The position numbers and the translations under genes are program-made. This document shows positions 37,089 to 44,761 of a DNA stretch of 64,000 bases, piece by piece. Each line of letters starts with the position of its first letter. The stretch's first letter is position 1. This stretch comes from Quatrionicoccus australiensis (GTDB taxonomy: Bacteria > Pseudomonadota > Gammaproteobacteria > Burkholderiales > Rhodocyclaceae). The notes under the pieces are model-generated. The model saw only the letters and a list, made by a program, of their open reading frames with translations, was not told the DNA's origin and did not search any database. Location of the stretch: the NCBI RefSeq assembly GCF_020510425.1, contig NZ_JAHBAH010000001.1:3205001-3269000 (forward strand), read 5' to 3'.

Positions 37089-37561
37089 AGGCGGACGATG
37101 CCCTGGTTGGCGACGGCCGGCAGCCAGGCAGCGATGCTGCCGCGGCCGGGGATGAGCAGGTCGGGCGCGATTTCAGCCAGCGGCTGCAGGACGAAGGCGC
37201 GCAGGTGCAGGCGCGGATGCGGTAGCTGCAGGCGCGGCAGGTCGAGGAACTGGTCGTTGTAGAGCAGCAGGTCGAGATCGAGCGTGCGCGGGCCGTTCTT
37301 CTCGGCGCGCTGGCGGCCGAAGCGGTTTTCCAGGTCGAGCAGCGCGTCGAGCAGGCTTTCCGGCGCCAGCGTCGTTTCCAGCGCGGCGACGGCGTTGATG
37401 AAGTCGGGTTGGTCGGCGAGGCCGACCGGTGCCGTACGGTACAGCGACGAGGTATGCACGACGCGGCTTTCCGGCAGGTTGGCCAAGGCGCCGAAGGCAG
37501 CGCGGACAGTGCTCGCCGGGTCGCCGAGGTTGGCACCCAGCGCGACGTAGGCGAGGCTCAT
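37085..37561 (-). CDS. folK: 2-amino-4-hydroxy-6-hydroxymethyldihydropteridine pyrophosphokinase
   Basis: Transfers pyrophosphate from ATP to hydroxymethyl-dihydropterin in folate synthesis. The 158-residue product begins MSLAYVALGANLGDPASTVR. SSLYRTAPVG, the signature RTLDLDLLLYN and LPHPRLHLRAFVL are present. The ATG overlaps the pcnB stop (ATGA), and this start gives the normal family length. An open frame extends 126 bp upstream into pcnB and is ignored. Confidence 0.95.
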   Translation of the reverse strand: MSLAYVALGANLGDPASTVRAAFGALANLPESRVVHTSSLYRTAPVGLADQPDFINAVAALETTLAPESLLDALLDLENRFGRQRAEKNGPRTLDLDLLLYNDQFLDLPRLQLPHPRLHLRAFVLQPLAEIAPDLLIPGRGSIAAWLPAVANQGIVRL

Positions 37562-38895
37562 TCGGCGCTGTCGGAGGCGCCGGCAGCGGGCTTCTTGCGC
37601 CGGCGGCGGCGTTTCTTGTCGGCAGCCTGTTCCGGCAGGAGCATTTCTGCCCTTTCGTCGCCGTCGACCGCCTGGAAGCGTGTCCACCAGTCGGCGACTT
37701 CGATGTCGAGTTCGCCGGATTCGGCGCGCAGCACGAGGAAGTCGTAGCCGGCGCGGAAGCGCGGCTGCTCGAGCAGGGCGTAAGGGCGCTTGCCGGCACG
37801 CTGTTCGAAGCGCGGCTGCAGGGCCCAGATGTCCTTGATGTCGCCGGCGATGCGGCGCGTGATGGCGAGCTTTTCGCCTTGCACGTCGAGCACCGTGTCC
37901 ATCGCCTGATAGAGCGCCGGAATCTTCGCTTCGCCCTTGTTCTTGAGCTTTTCCCAGTGCGCCAGGACTTCGTGCCAGAGCAGCGTCGCGAACAGGAAGC
38001 CGGGCGAGATGCCCTTGCCCTTGCGTACGCGCGCATCGGTGTTGGCGAGCGAGAGCATGATGAATTTCTCGCCCATCGGCTGGTCGAGAATGACGTCGAG
38101 CAGCGGCAGCAGGCCGTGATGCAGGCCTTCGTCACGCAACTGGGTGATGCACTTGACGGAATGGCCCGAGGTCAGCAGCTTGAGCATTTCGTCGAAGAGG
38201 CGGGCGGCCGGCACGTTTTCGAGTAGCACGGCCATCTCGCGGATCGGCTTCTTGGCTTCCGGGTCGATCGACAGACCGAGCTTGGCGGCGAGACGCACGG
38301 CACGCAGCATGCGCACCGGATCTTCGCGATAGCGGGTGCGCGGCTCGCCGATCATGCGCAGGGTTTTCTGCTTGAGATCGCCGACGCCGTGGTGATAGTC
38401 GATGACCGCTTCGGTGGCCGGGTCGTAATACAGCGCATTGGCGGTGAAGTCGCGGCGGGCGGCATCCTCGGCGTGGCTGCCGAAAACATTGTCGTGCAGC
38501 ACGCGGCCGTGTTCGTCGGTCTTCGTCTTCTCGTCCAGGGTGCCGCGGAAGGTGGTCACCTCGAGGGTTTCCTGGCCCATCATCACATGCACGATCTGGA
38601 AGCGGCGGCCGATGATGCGGGCGCGGCGGAAGTGGCGGCGCACTTCTTCCGGCGTGGCATCGGTGGCGATGTCGAAATCCTTGGGCTCGGCGCCGATCAG
38701 CAGGTCGCGTACGGCGCCGCCGACGACATAGGCCTTGTGCCCGTGTTCCTGCAGGGTTTCGCAGACGCGCCGGCTGCCGGAGCTGATCCGGTCGCGGGTG
38801 ATGCCGTGGGTGGAGACGGGGATGACGGCCGGCTCATGGTGGCCGGCCCGGGGTTTTTTGCCGCCTAGAACGCGGGAAATGAATTTGCGGATCAC
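37558..38895 (-). CDS. pcnB: Poly(A) polymerase I
   Basis: Adds 3' poly(A) tails to RNA, targeting it for decay. The 445-residue product has a nucleotidyltransferase head (VVGGAVRDLLIGAEPKDFDI, about 56-75) and RRDFTANALYYDP and EDPVRMLRAVRLAAKLG blocks that separate it from tRNA CCA-adding enzymes. The C-terminus is basic (KKRRRRRKKP), as in bacterial PAP I. It is coupled to folK by a 4-base overlap. Confidence 0.94.
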   Translation of the reverse strand: MIRKFISRVLGGKKPRAGHHEPAVIPVSTHGITRDRISSGSRRVCETLQEHGHKAYVVGGAVRDLLIGAEPKDFDIATDATPEEVRRHFRRARIIGRRFQIVHVMMGQETLEVTTFRGTLDEKTKTDEHGRVLHDNVFGSHAEDAARRDFTANALYYDPATEAVIDYHHGVGDLKQKTLRMIGEPRTRYREDPVRMLRAVRLAAKLGLSIDPEAKKPIREMAVLLENVPAARLFDEMLKLLTSGHSVKCITQLRDEGLHHGLLPLLDVILDQPMGEKFIMLSLANTDARVRKGKGISPGFLFATLLWHEVLAHWEKLKNKGEAKIPALYQAMDTVLDVQGEKLAITRRIAGDIKDIWALQPRFEQRAGKRPYALLEQPRFRAGYDFLVLRAESGELDIEVADWWTRFQAVDGDERAEMLLPEQAADKKRRRRRKKPAAGASDSAE

Positions 38896-38978
38896 TTATT
38901 ACCGATCATTGAGCGCTTGCTGCGCTGCAGAAAAGAAGGAATTCTACCGCAAAGTGATGATTTTTCATCGAATTGGCA

Positions 38979-40502
38979 TCAGTCGAGGCCAAAGAACTCA
39001 CGGATTTTCCTGCCGATTGCGGCACTGCCCGGAACTTTCTGCTGTGCTTCGTTGCGTCCCTGGTGGTAACCCTGTTCGAGCTCGGCAAAGCGCTGCAGAC
39101 GGGCTTCGAGAATGCCGGACAAGCTGTCAGCCAGCTCCGGGCGCTGCTGGATGATTTCCTGGAAGCCTTCCTTGTCGAGGCGATAGGCTTCGACGGTGCC
39201 GGTCGCGATCACTGTGGCCCGGCGCGGTGCGCCAGTCATCAGGCCGATTTCGCCGAAGACGCTGCCTGGGCCGCGTTTTTCCAGCAGGCGGCGGGGGCCT
39301 TCCGGCGGTTGCCACCAGGCTTCGGCCTCGCCATTGACGATGATGTACAGCCAGTGGGCGATGGCGCCCTGGCGGGTGAGGACGTCGCCGCGGGCGAATG
39401 GGGCGTTGGTCAGGTGTTCGGCGAGATGACGTTTTTCGCTGTCGTCGAGGCGGGCAAACAGCTCGATCGAGTTGATCGCCTGCAGACGGCGCTTCAGTTC
39501 GCGGCCCTGTACTTCTTCGCGATGCGCGGCGCCTTCCTCGACGAGGTGGATGGTGTGGTCGTCGGTGGCGAGGCGGATGCCGTTGCGCTGCAGCGTGGCG
39601 AGGACGTGAGTGCGCACATCCGAGTCGGTGAGATCGTCGGGCAGCGGGTTGTGCAGCCAGTAGCGCAAGGTGTAGTGGGCGTAGCCGGGGCCGAAATTTA
39701 TCAGCACGCAGCTTGGCGCCGGGGTCAGGGCAACGTTGCTGATCGTCGCCGCGGCGATGTCGGCCTCGATCAGCGGTATCAGGCGGCCGGGCTGCACCGC
39801 GAGATCGATGTTGAAGTCGATGCTGCGCCGCCAGGCCGGGTGCTCGCTGTTCTTGTCGCAGATGATGTAGTAGCGCCCCTTCATCAGCTGGCTGTTGGGA
39901 ACGATGACCTTTTCACCGTTGCGGGTGAGCAGGGCGGTGTAGCGCCACTGGATGTCGGTGACCTGGCCGGACAGATCGTCGACCTTGATCCAGTCGCCGA
40001 TTTCCAGCGAGTTGTCCATCTGCAGCGCGAGGCCGCCGAGCAGGTTGCCCAGGGTGTCCTGCATCGAGATGGCGAGTACCGCGGTCAGGATGGCGGAGGT
40101 GGCGAACAGGTGGGTCAGCTCGACGCCGGACTGGTTGAGGCGGAAGAAGCCCCAGCCGATGTAGCCAATGATGACCAGGATGTCGGCCAGGATACCGGCG
40201 ATGTGGATGCGCACGCGCGGCAGGGCGACATTGAACAGGGCAAGGCCGGCAAAGCGGATGACGGCGAGGCCTTCGCCGAAGATGCTCATCTGGCGCAGCC
40301 AGCGGGCGGCGGCGGTCATTGCCTGGTCGGCAAGGAGGAGGCCGGCGAGCAGGTCGCCGAGCAGGCAGGCGGCGAAAAAGACGCTGGTGTTGATCAGCGA
40401 GCGGCGCAGCGGCTTCAGCGGCTGCCAGATCAGGAGCAGCAGGAAGCCGAGGGCGAGGAAGGTGAGCGGGGCTTCGCGACTGAGAAAAGGAATGTTCAGC
40501 AT
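38979..40502 (-). CDS. MscS-family mechanosensitive channel with C-terminal cNMP-binding domain
   Basis: The 507-residue inner-membrane protein has four or five N-terminal helices. The MscS pore/beta region includes MQDTLGNLLGGLALQMDNSL and EIGDWIKVDDLSGQVTDI (about 150-195), and the cytoplasmic MscS domain runs to about 330. A cyclic-nucleotide-binding domain follows (about 355-475; GSVFGEIGLMTGAPRRATV, the phosphate-binding cassette). Such fusions suggest that channel opening, or its adaptation, is tuned by cyclic nucleotide. The start overlaps the HAD gene stop by one base. pcnB follows after 83 bp. Confidence 0.9.
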   Translation of the reverse strand: MLNIPFLSREAPLTFLALGFLLLLIWQPLKPLRRSLINTSVFFAACLLGDLLAGLLLADQAMTAAARWLRQMSIFGEGLAVIRFAGLALFNVALPRVRIHIAGILADILVIIGYIGWGFFRLNQSGVELTHLFATSAILTAVLAISMQDTLGNLLGGLALQMDNSLEIGDWIKVDDLSGQVTDIQWRYTALLTRNGEKVIVPNSQLMKGRYYIICDKNSEHPAWRRSIDFNIDLAVQPGRLIPLIEADIAAATISNVALTPAPSCVLINFGPGYAHYTLRYWLHNPLPDDLTDSDVRTHVLATLQRNGIRLATDDHTIHLVEEGAAHREEVQGRELKRRLQAINSIELFARLDDSEKRHLAEHLTNAPFARGDVLTRQGAIAHWLYIIVNGEAEAWWQPPEGPRRLLEKRGPGSVFGEIGLMTGAPRRATVIATGTVEAYRLDKEGFQEIIQQRPELADSLSGILEARLQRFAELEQGYHQGRNEAQQKVPGSAAIGRKIREFFGLD

Positions 40503-41176
40503 CAGGCGTTGCGCAGGCTGATCGAGATCCAGTCATGCGCGTCGGCGTGGGCCTGCAGTTTTTCGTCGGCGTCGACCGCGACCGGCGTCTTGACCTTGCC
40601 CATCAGCGGCAGGTCGTTGTGCGAATCGCTGTAGAAGAAGCTGTCCTCGAAACTGCCCCACCACAGGCCGAGCGATTCGAGCCAGGCTTCGACGCGCACG
40701 ATCTTGCCCTCACGGAAGGACGGCACGCCGCTCGGCGCGCCGGTAAACGCCCCGGTTTGCACGTCGACCGCCGGGATCGTGCCGATCAGGTGCGGAATGC
40801 CGAAGGCGCGGGCAATCGCGCCGGTGACGAAGGTGTTGGTGGCGGTGACGATGGCGCACAGGTCGCCGTTGTCGAGGTGCTGGCGCACGACATCGAGGCC
40901 CTCGCTGCTCATGATCGGGCGGATGTGCTTTTCCATGTACTCGGCGTGCCAGGCATCGAGTTCGGCGCGGCTGTGGCGGGCGAGCGGGGCGAGCTGGAAG
41001 GCGAGGAATTCATGGATGTCGAGCGTGCCGGCCTTGTATTGCTCGTAGAACTGGACGTTCTTGGCTTCCTGCACTTCGCGGTCGACGACGCCCTTGCTGA
41101 TCAGGAACTGCGCCCATTCGAAATCGGAGTCGCCGGAGAGGAGGGTGTTATCTAGATCGAAAAGGGCGAGGTTCAT
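40502..41176 (-). CDS. HAD superfamily phosphatase (SerB-like subfamily IB)
   Basis: A 224-residue cytosolic phosphatase starting MNLALFDLDNTLLSGDSDFE. Motif I DLDNT supplies the nucleophile and acid/base Asp. VTATNTF gives motif II, and YSDSHNDLPLM supplies motif IV. Length and motifs match the HAD-IB proteins regularly found beside hda and pcnB in betaproteobacteria. The substrate is not known; phosphoserine-like or histidinol-phosphate activity is possible. The ATG overlaps the hda stop by 2 bases. Confidence 0.9.
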   Translation of the reverse strand: MNLALFDLDNTLLSGDSDFEWAQFLISKGVVDREVQEAKNVQFYEQYKAGTLDIHEFLAFQLAPLARHSRAELDAWHAEYMEKHIRPIMSSEGLDVVRQHLDNGDLCAIVTATNTFVTGAIARAFGIPHLIGTIPAVDVQTGAFTGAPSGVPSFREGKIVRVEAWLESLGLWWGSFEDSFFYSDSHNDLPLMGKVKTPVAVDADEKLQAHADAHDWISISLRNA

Positions 41177-41823
41177 GCGTTTTCCATGTTGAGCAGTTCG
41201 CGCAGCAGCGGCAGGGTGACCGGCCGTTTCTGTTCGAGGGTGTATTGATCGAGGGCGACGACCAGCATCGACAGCGTGCGCATGTCGCGCGGTGCGTGGC
41301 GCATCAGGTAGGCGATCACTTCCGGCGTCAGCTTGAGGGCGCGTTCCTTCGCCTGGGCGGCGATGGCGGCGGCCTTTTCGGCGTCGGACAACGGCAGCAG
41401 GCGGTAGATCAGGCCGGAGCCGAGGCGGGTGCGCAAATCCTCGCGCAGGGCGAGGTGGACCGGTGGCTGCGGCGCAGCGGTCAACAGCATGCCACCACTC
41501 ATTTTCAGGCGATTGAAATGATTGAACAGGGCGATCTGACCAACCTCGTTCAAGGCATCGACGTTGTCGACAGCGAGCTGTTCGGCGGCCGGGGCGCTGG
41601 CCAGGGCCGGGTCGAGCGCCGCATCGACCAGCGCGAAGGTGCTCGCCTGCAGCAGGTGCGAGCGGCCGCAGCCGGATTCGCCCCACAGGCAGAACGAGGT
41701 GTCACGCCGTTCGCCGGCCAGCCAGCCGGTCAGGGCGGCGACCGTTTCCGCATTGCCGCCGGCGACGAAGTTGTCGAGCGAAGGCGGGCTTTCCGGCAAC
41801 AGGTCGAGAATCAGCTGGCGCAT
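41173..41823 (-). CDS. hda: DnaA regulatory inactivator Hda
   Basis: AAA+ protein that, with the DNA-loaded sliding clamp, stimulates ATP hydrolysis on DnaA to prevent re-initiation. The 216-residue product starts MRQLILDLLPESPPSLDNFV. The N-terminal QLILDL segment is the clamp-binding motif region, and GESGCGRSHLLQA is the Walker A-like loop. The open frame extends 17 codons upstream, but MRQL is the family start. The first 122 bp overlap, in another frame, the 3' end of the GH3 gene. Confidence 0.92.
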   Translation of the reverse strand: MRQLILDLLPESPPSLDNFVAGGNAETVAALTGWLAGERRDTSFCLWGESGCGRSHLLQASTFALVDAALDPALASAPAAEQLAVDNVDALNEVGQIALFNHFNRLKMSGGMLLTAAPQPPVHLALREDLRTRLGSGLIYRLLPLSDAEKAAAIAAQAKERALKLTPEVIAYLMRHAPRDMRTLSMLVVALDQYTLEQKRPVTLPLLRELLNMENA

Positions 41824-43171
41824 CTTGGGGCGGGTAGGAAACAGGGGTGGCGATTTTAGCATCGCTGCCGGCAATCGCCGGTGCTTGCCGGGGTGTGTTG
41901 AAGTTTTCCAGGCGTTGCCGGGCGGTCGACAGCGTTTTTTGCCCGATTTTGCCGGCCTTGAACGCCTGTGCCGCGCCGTAGAGGGCGCGGAAATACTGGT
42001 CCGGGTCGTAGGAAACGAGGACCAGATCGACGCCGGCGGCGAGCGCTTCGCTGGCCACCCGGCCGATGCCGCGTTGATAGACGGCGCCCATGTTGAGATC
42101 GTCGGTGATCAGGATGCCGGCGTAGCCCCAGTCGCGGCGCAGCAGGCCGGCAACAACGGCGGCCGAGTGCGAGGCGGCGTGCGCCGGGTCGATGCTGTCC
42201 AGCGTTACGTGGCCGAGCATGATTGCGGTCGCCGGCTGCCCGCCGAGGGCGCGGAAGGGCAGCCAGTCGGCCGCCAGCGCGGTTGGTGTGGCGGTGAGGC
42301 GGGCGGCCTTCAGATGGGTGTCCTGGCGTACCTGGCCGAGACCGGGGAAATGCTTCAGCGTCGCGCGCACGCCGTTGTTGCTCAGGCCGGTGATGTAGCC
42401 GTCAGCCACTTCGCTGACCAGCAGCGGATCGGCCGAGATGGCACGGGCGCCGATGTTGGTCAGCATGTCGTCGGCGACGGGCCGCGCCGGGCGTAGATCG
42501 ACGACCGGGCCGAAGTTGAGATTGACGCCGAGCCGCGCCAGGCCGGCGCCCTGTTCCTCGCCATAGCGGCGGGCCCGTTCATGCAGGCTGCCGCCTTCCC
42601 GCTCAAGCAGACTGGATAGCGGCGGCAGGTTGGCCAGCATCGGCGAGAGGTGAGCCACGCTGCCACCTTCCTGGTCGGCGGCGACGATCAGCGGCGGCAG
42701 GCCGTTCTGCTGGCGCAGCCGCTGCAAGCGGGCGATAGCAGCGGCGACCTGGCCGGGCGAACTGTGGCGCACATTGCGCCGGGTCAGATAGATGCCGCCG
42801 ATCAGGCCGCGCGCGGCGAGCGGCTCGAGATCGCTGAAGTGCTCGAAGCCGACGATGAAATGCCTGCCCAGTCGGCGCATGTCGGCATCGGCGCCGAGCA
42901 CGCTGGTGCGCTGCAACTGGAACTCCAGTTCGCGGTACAGGGTGAGCCCGACCAGCGCGAGCAGCGCAATGCCGAGCAGGCGGCGGTTGTACCCGGGCCG
43001 GCGCAGGGCAAATCCGGCGCCGGTCATGCCGAGCAGCAGCAAAACGGGCGTTTCCCCGGCGCGCCAGACATGGAGTAATGGATGCTTGAGATGCCAGGCG
43101 ATGCCGAGCAGCAGGCAAACTGCCGCCCAGCCGAGGGCCGGGCGGAGCAGGTAACAGAGTTGCCGGAGCAT
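41702..43171 (-). CDS. Membrane-anchored glycoside hydrolase family 3 (NagZ-like)
   Basis: Probable beta-N-acetylhexosaminidase acting on cell-wall or other amino-sugar glycans. The 489-residue product has two or three N-terminal hydrophobic helices (about 12-90), then a GH3 domain. DQEGGSV, KHFPGLGQVRQDTH (about 265-278, the NagZ-type loop with general acid/base) and ILITDDLNMGAV (nucleophile Asp) are visible. Cytosolic NagZ has about 340 residues and no anchor, so this is a different, envelope-located paralogue. The last about 40 codons overlap hda out of frame and are low-complexity. It lies 9 bp downstream of creD. Confidence 0.85.
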   Translation of the reverse strand: MLRQLCYLLRPALGWAAVCLLLGIAWHLKHPLLHVWRAGETPVLLLLGMTGAGFALRRPGYNRRLLGIALLALVGLTLYRELEFQLQRTSVLGADADMRRLGRHFIVGFEHFSDLEPLAARGLIGGIYLTRRNVRHSSPGQVAAAIARLQRLRQQNGLPPLIVAADQEGGSVAHLSPMLANLPPLSSLLEREGGSLHERARRYGEEQGAGLARLGVNLNFGPVVDLRPARPVADDMLTNIGARAISADPLLVSEVADGYITGLSNNGVRATLKHFPGLGQVRQDTHLKAARLTATPTALAADWLPFRALGGQPATAIMLGHVTLDSIDPAHAASHSAAVVAGLLRRDWGYAGILITDDLNMGAVYQRGIGRVASEALAAGVDLVLVSYDPDQYFRALYGAAQAFKAGKIGQKTLSTARQRLENFNTPRQAPAIAGSDAKIATPVSYPPQDAPADSRPVAGKPAFARQLRRRRQCGNGRRPDRLAGRRTA

Positions 43172-43180
43172 CGATTTGCC

Positions 43181-44512
43181 TTACTCGGCGGTCGGGCTGA
43201 GGCTGGCGCCGATCCGGTACCAGTCGAGGCGGCGGGTGGCGAGCATGGTGGTGGCGAGTGCCAGGAAGAGCAGGATGGCGCCCATCAGCAGCGCGTTGTC
43301 TTCCGAGAGCAGGACGCCGTAGAGCACGCCGTACAGCCCGGTCAGGCCGCCGGCGAAGGCGAAGCCCTGGCGTGCGCCGCCGAGCGCGCCGGCAAGATAG
43401 GTGCCGATCAGTACGATGCAGGCGGCGGACGACAGTCCGTAGGAGACGACGAAGGGCAGGTGCTCGGAAAGTGCGATCAGGAGCAGGAAGAAGATCGCCA
43501 GGGCGAGGCCGACCAGCAGGTATTGCATGGGGTGGATCGGCGAGCGGCGCAGGATCTCGGTCAGGAAGAAGCCGGCGAAGGTCAGCGCGACGAAGAGGAT
43601 GCCGTACTTGATGGCGCGTTCGGCCTGCAGATAGACATTGACCGGATCGACGAAGTCGACGCTGAGCACCTCGCCGCTGGCCGGATTCAGCGTGTTGGCG
43701 AAATTGCGCGCCAGGTGCGAGATCTCCCAGTGCGCGCTGAAACCGTCGGCGCCGATCTGGCGTTCGCGCGGCAGGAAGCGGCCGCCGAAATTGGGATGCC
43801 GCCAGTCCGACTTGAGCTGGATGCTGTTCGCTTCACCGCTTGGTGCGATGGCAAAGCGTTCCGTACCGGTCAACTGCAATGGAAAGCTGAAATTGAAGGT
43901 GGCGCCCTGGGCGGGGTCGATGCTGCCGAGCGCGATGCTCAGTTGCGGCATGGGCAGTTCGGCGTCGCTCTTCGTCTTGCCGCTGGGCGAGGCAAAGCGG
44001 CGGCGCTGGCCGTTGATGCTGACTTCCGGGTCGCTGTCCACGCCGCGCGGATCGCTCAGGCCGAGGATCAGCGTCGCCTCGACATTGCTGATCGCGCCGG
44101 CCTCGCCGCCGAGCGGAGCAATGACGAAACGGCCGGCAGCCTGCAGGTTGAGGTGGAAGAGGCGGGCCTGGTAGATGCCGCGGTTGCGCGCCTCGACCTT
44201 GGCCTCGCCGCTGATGTTCAGGGTTTCCGGCGGCAGCAGGCGGGTTTTCACGACATAGCGCGGGGTCCGGATCAGGCGGCCGCTTTCCGGGTCCTTGCTG
44301 ACTTCCGGCTCGACCGCCTCGTGGTAGCGCAGGGCGATCACCGGGCCGCTCAGCGTCTGGGCGCCGGCCGCGCTGTTGGCGATGTTTTGCTGCACCTCGT
44401 TCTGGCGATTGCTGCGCGCCCGGATCTGGTCTTCGATCAGGCCGAGCGGAATGAGCAGCAGGATGGTCATCAGGCCGATGGCCAGCATCTTGTACAGCAG
44501 TTTCTTGTCCAT
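43181..44512 (-). CDS. creD: Inner-membrane protein CreD
   Basis: Cell-envelope integrity protein of the CreBC regulon. The 443-residue product has an N-terminal membrane helix (LLYKMLAIGLMTILLLIPLG), a large periplasmic domain (about 30-290; SGPVIALRYHE), and a C-terminal cluster of about five helices beginning with RAIKYGILFVALTFAGFFL. YLLVGLALAIFFLLLIALSE is the typical CreD block. creB and creC lie 8-10 kb away rather than next to it. A perfect cre-tag sits 77 bp upstream of its ATG. It heads a tight minus-strand gene series. Confidence 0.93.
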   Translation of the reverse strand: MDKKLLYKMLAIGLMTILLLIPLGLIEDQIRARSNRQNEVQQNIANSAAGAQTLSGPVIALRYHEAVEPEVSKDPESGRLIRTPRYVVKTRLLPPETLNISGEAKVEARNRGIYQARLFHLNLQAAGRFVIAPLGGEAGAISNVEATLILGLSDPRGVDSDPEVSINGQRRRFASPSGKTKSDAELPMPQLSIALGSIDPAQGATFNFSFPLQLTGTERFAIAPSGEANSIQLKSDWRHPNFGGRFLPRERQIGADGFSAHWEISHLARNFANTLNPASGEVLSVDFVDPVNVYLQAERAIKYGILFVALTFAGFFLTEILRRSPIHPMQYLLVGLALAIFFLLLIALSEHLPFVVSYGLSSAACIVLIGTYLAGALGGARQGFAFAGGLTGLYGVLYGVLLSEDNALLMGAILLFLALATTMLATRRLDWYRIGASLSPTAE

Positions 44513-44588
44513 GACAGGCTCCCTTGTTGAAAGTGGCGCCAGTCTCGACGGCCGGCGTGAACCGTTGACGAAGCCGGGGTGAAGGCCG

Positions 44589-44604
44589 GTGAAGCGAATG
44601 TGAA
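44589..44604 (-). promoter_or_regulatory. Predicted CreB-binding cre-tag upstream of creD
   Basis: On the minus strand the site reads TTCAC-ATTCGC-TTCAC, an exact match to the published cre-tag TTCACnnnnnnTTCAC. A third TTCAC follows after 5 bp (44579-44583), and one more half-site is at 44557-44561. It lies 77 bp upstream of the creD ATG and 158 bp upstream of the divergent diguanylate cyclase ATG. Confidence 0.8.
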
Positions 44605-44761
44605 GTCGGGTTCTAAATGTGACGCAACGGTCGACCGCCTGGATTCGCCAATTTTGGATGCGAGGCGAAAAGCTGCATCAATCAAGGCTGTTCGTGCGGA
44701 TCATCTTTGGTAACATTGTTGAAAATAATGCGCCCAAGCGCAGCCAGGAAAGCTCCCCAAC

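Noticed and set aside
38979-41686. Long minus-strand frame joining sequence upstream of the HAD gene (to 41686)
   Set aside because: The region upstream of 41176 is hda read in another frame; the HAD motif I starts at the ATG at 41176.
43082-44530. 482-codon plus-strand open frame opposite creD
   Set aside because: Composition-driven shadow; creD on the minus strand has clear family features.
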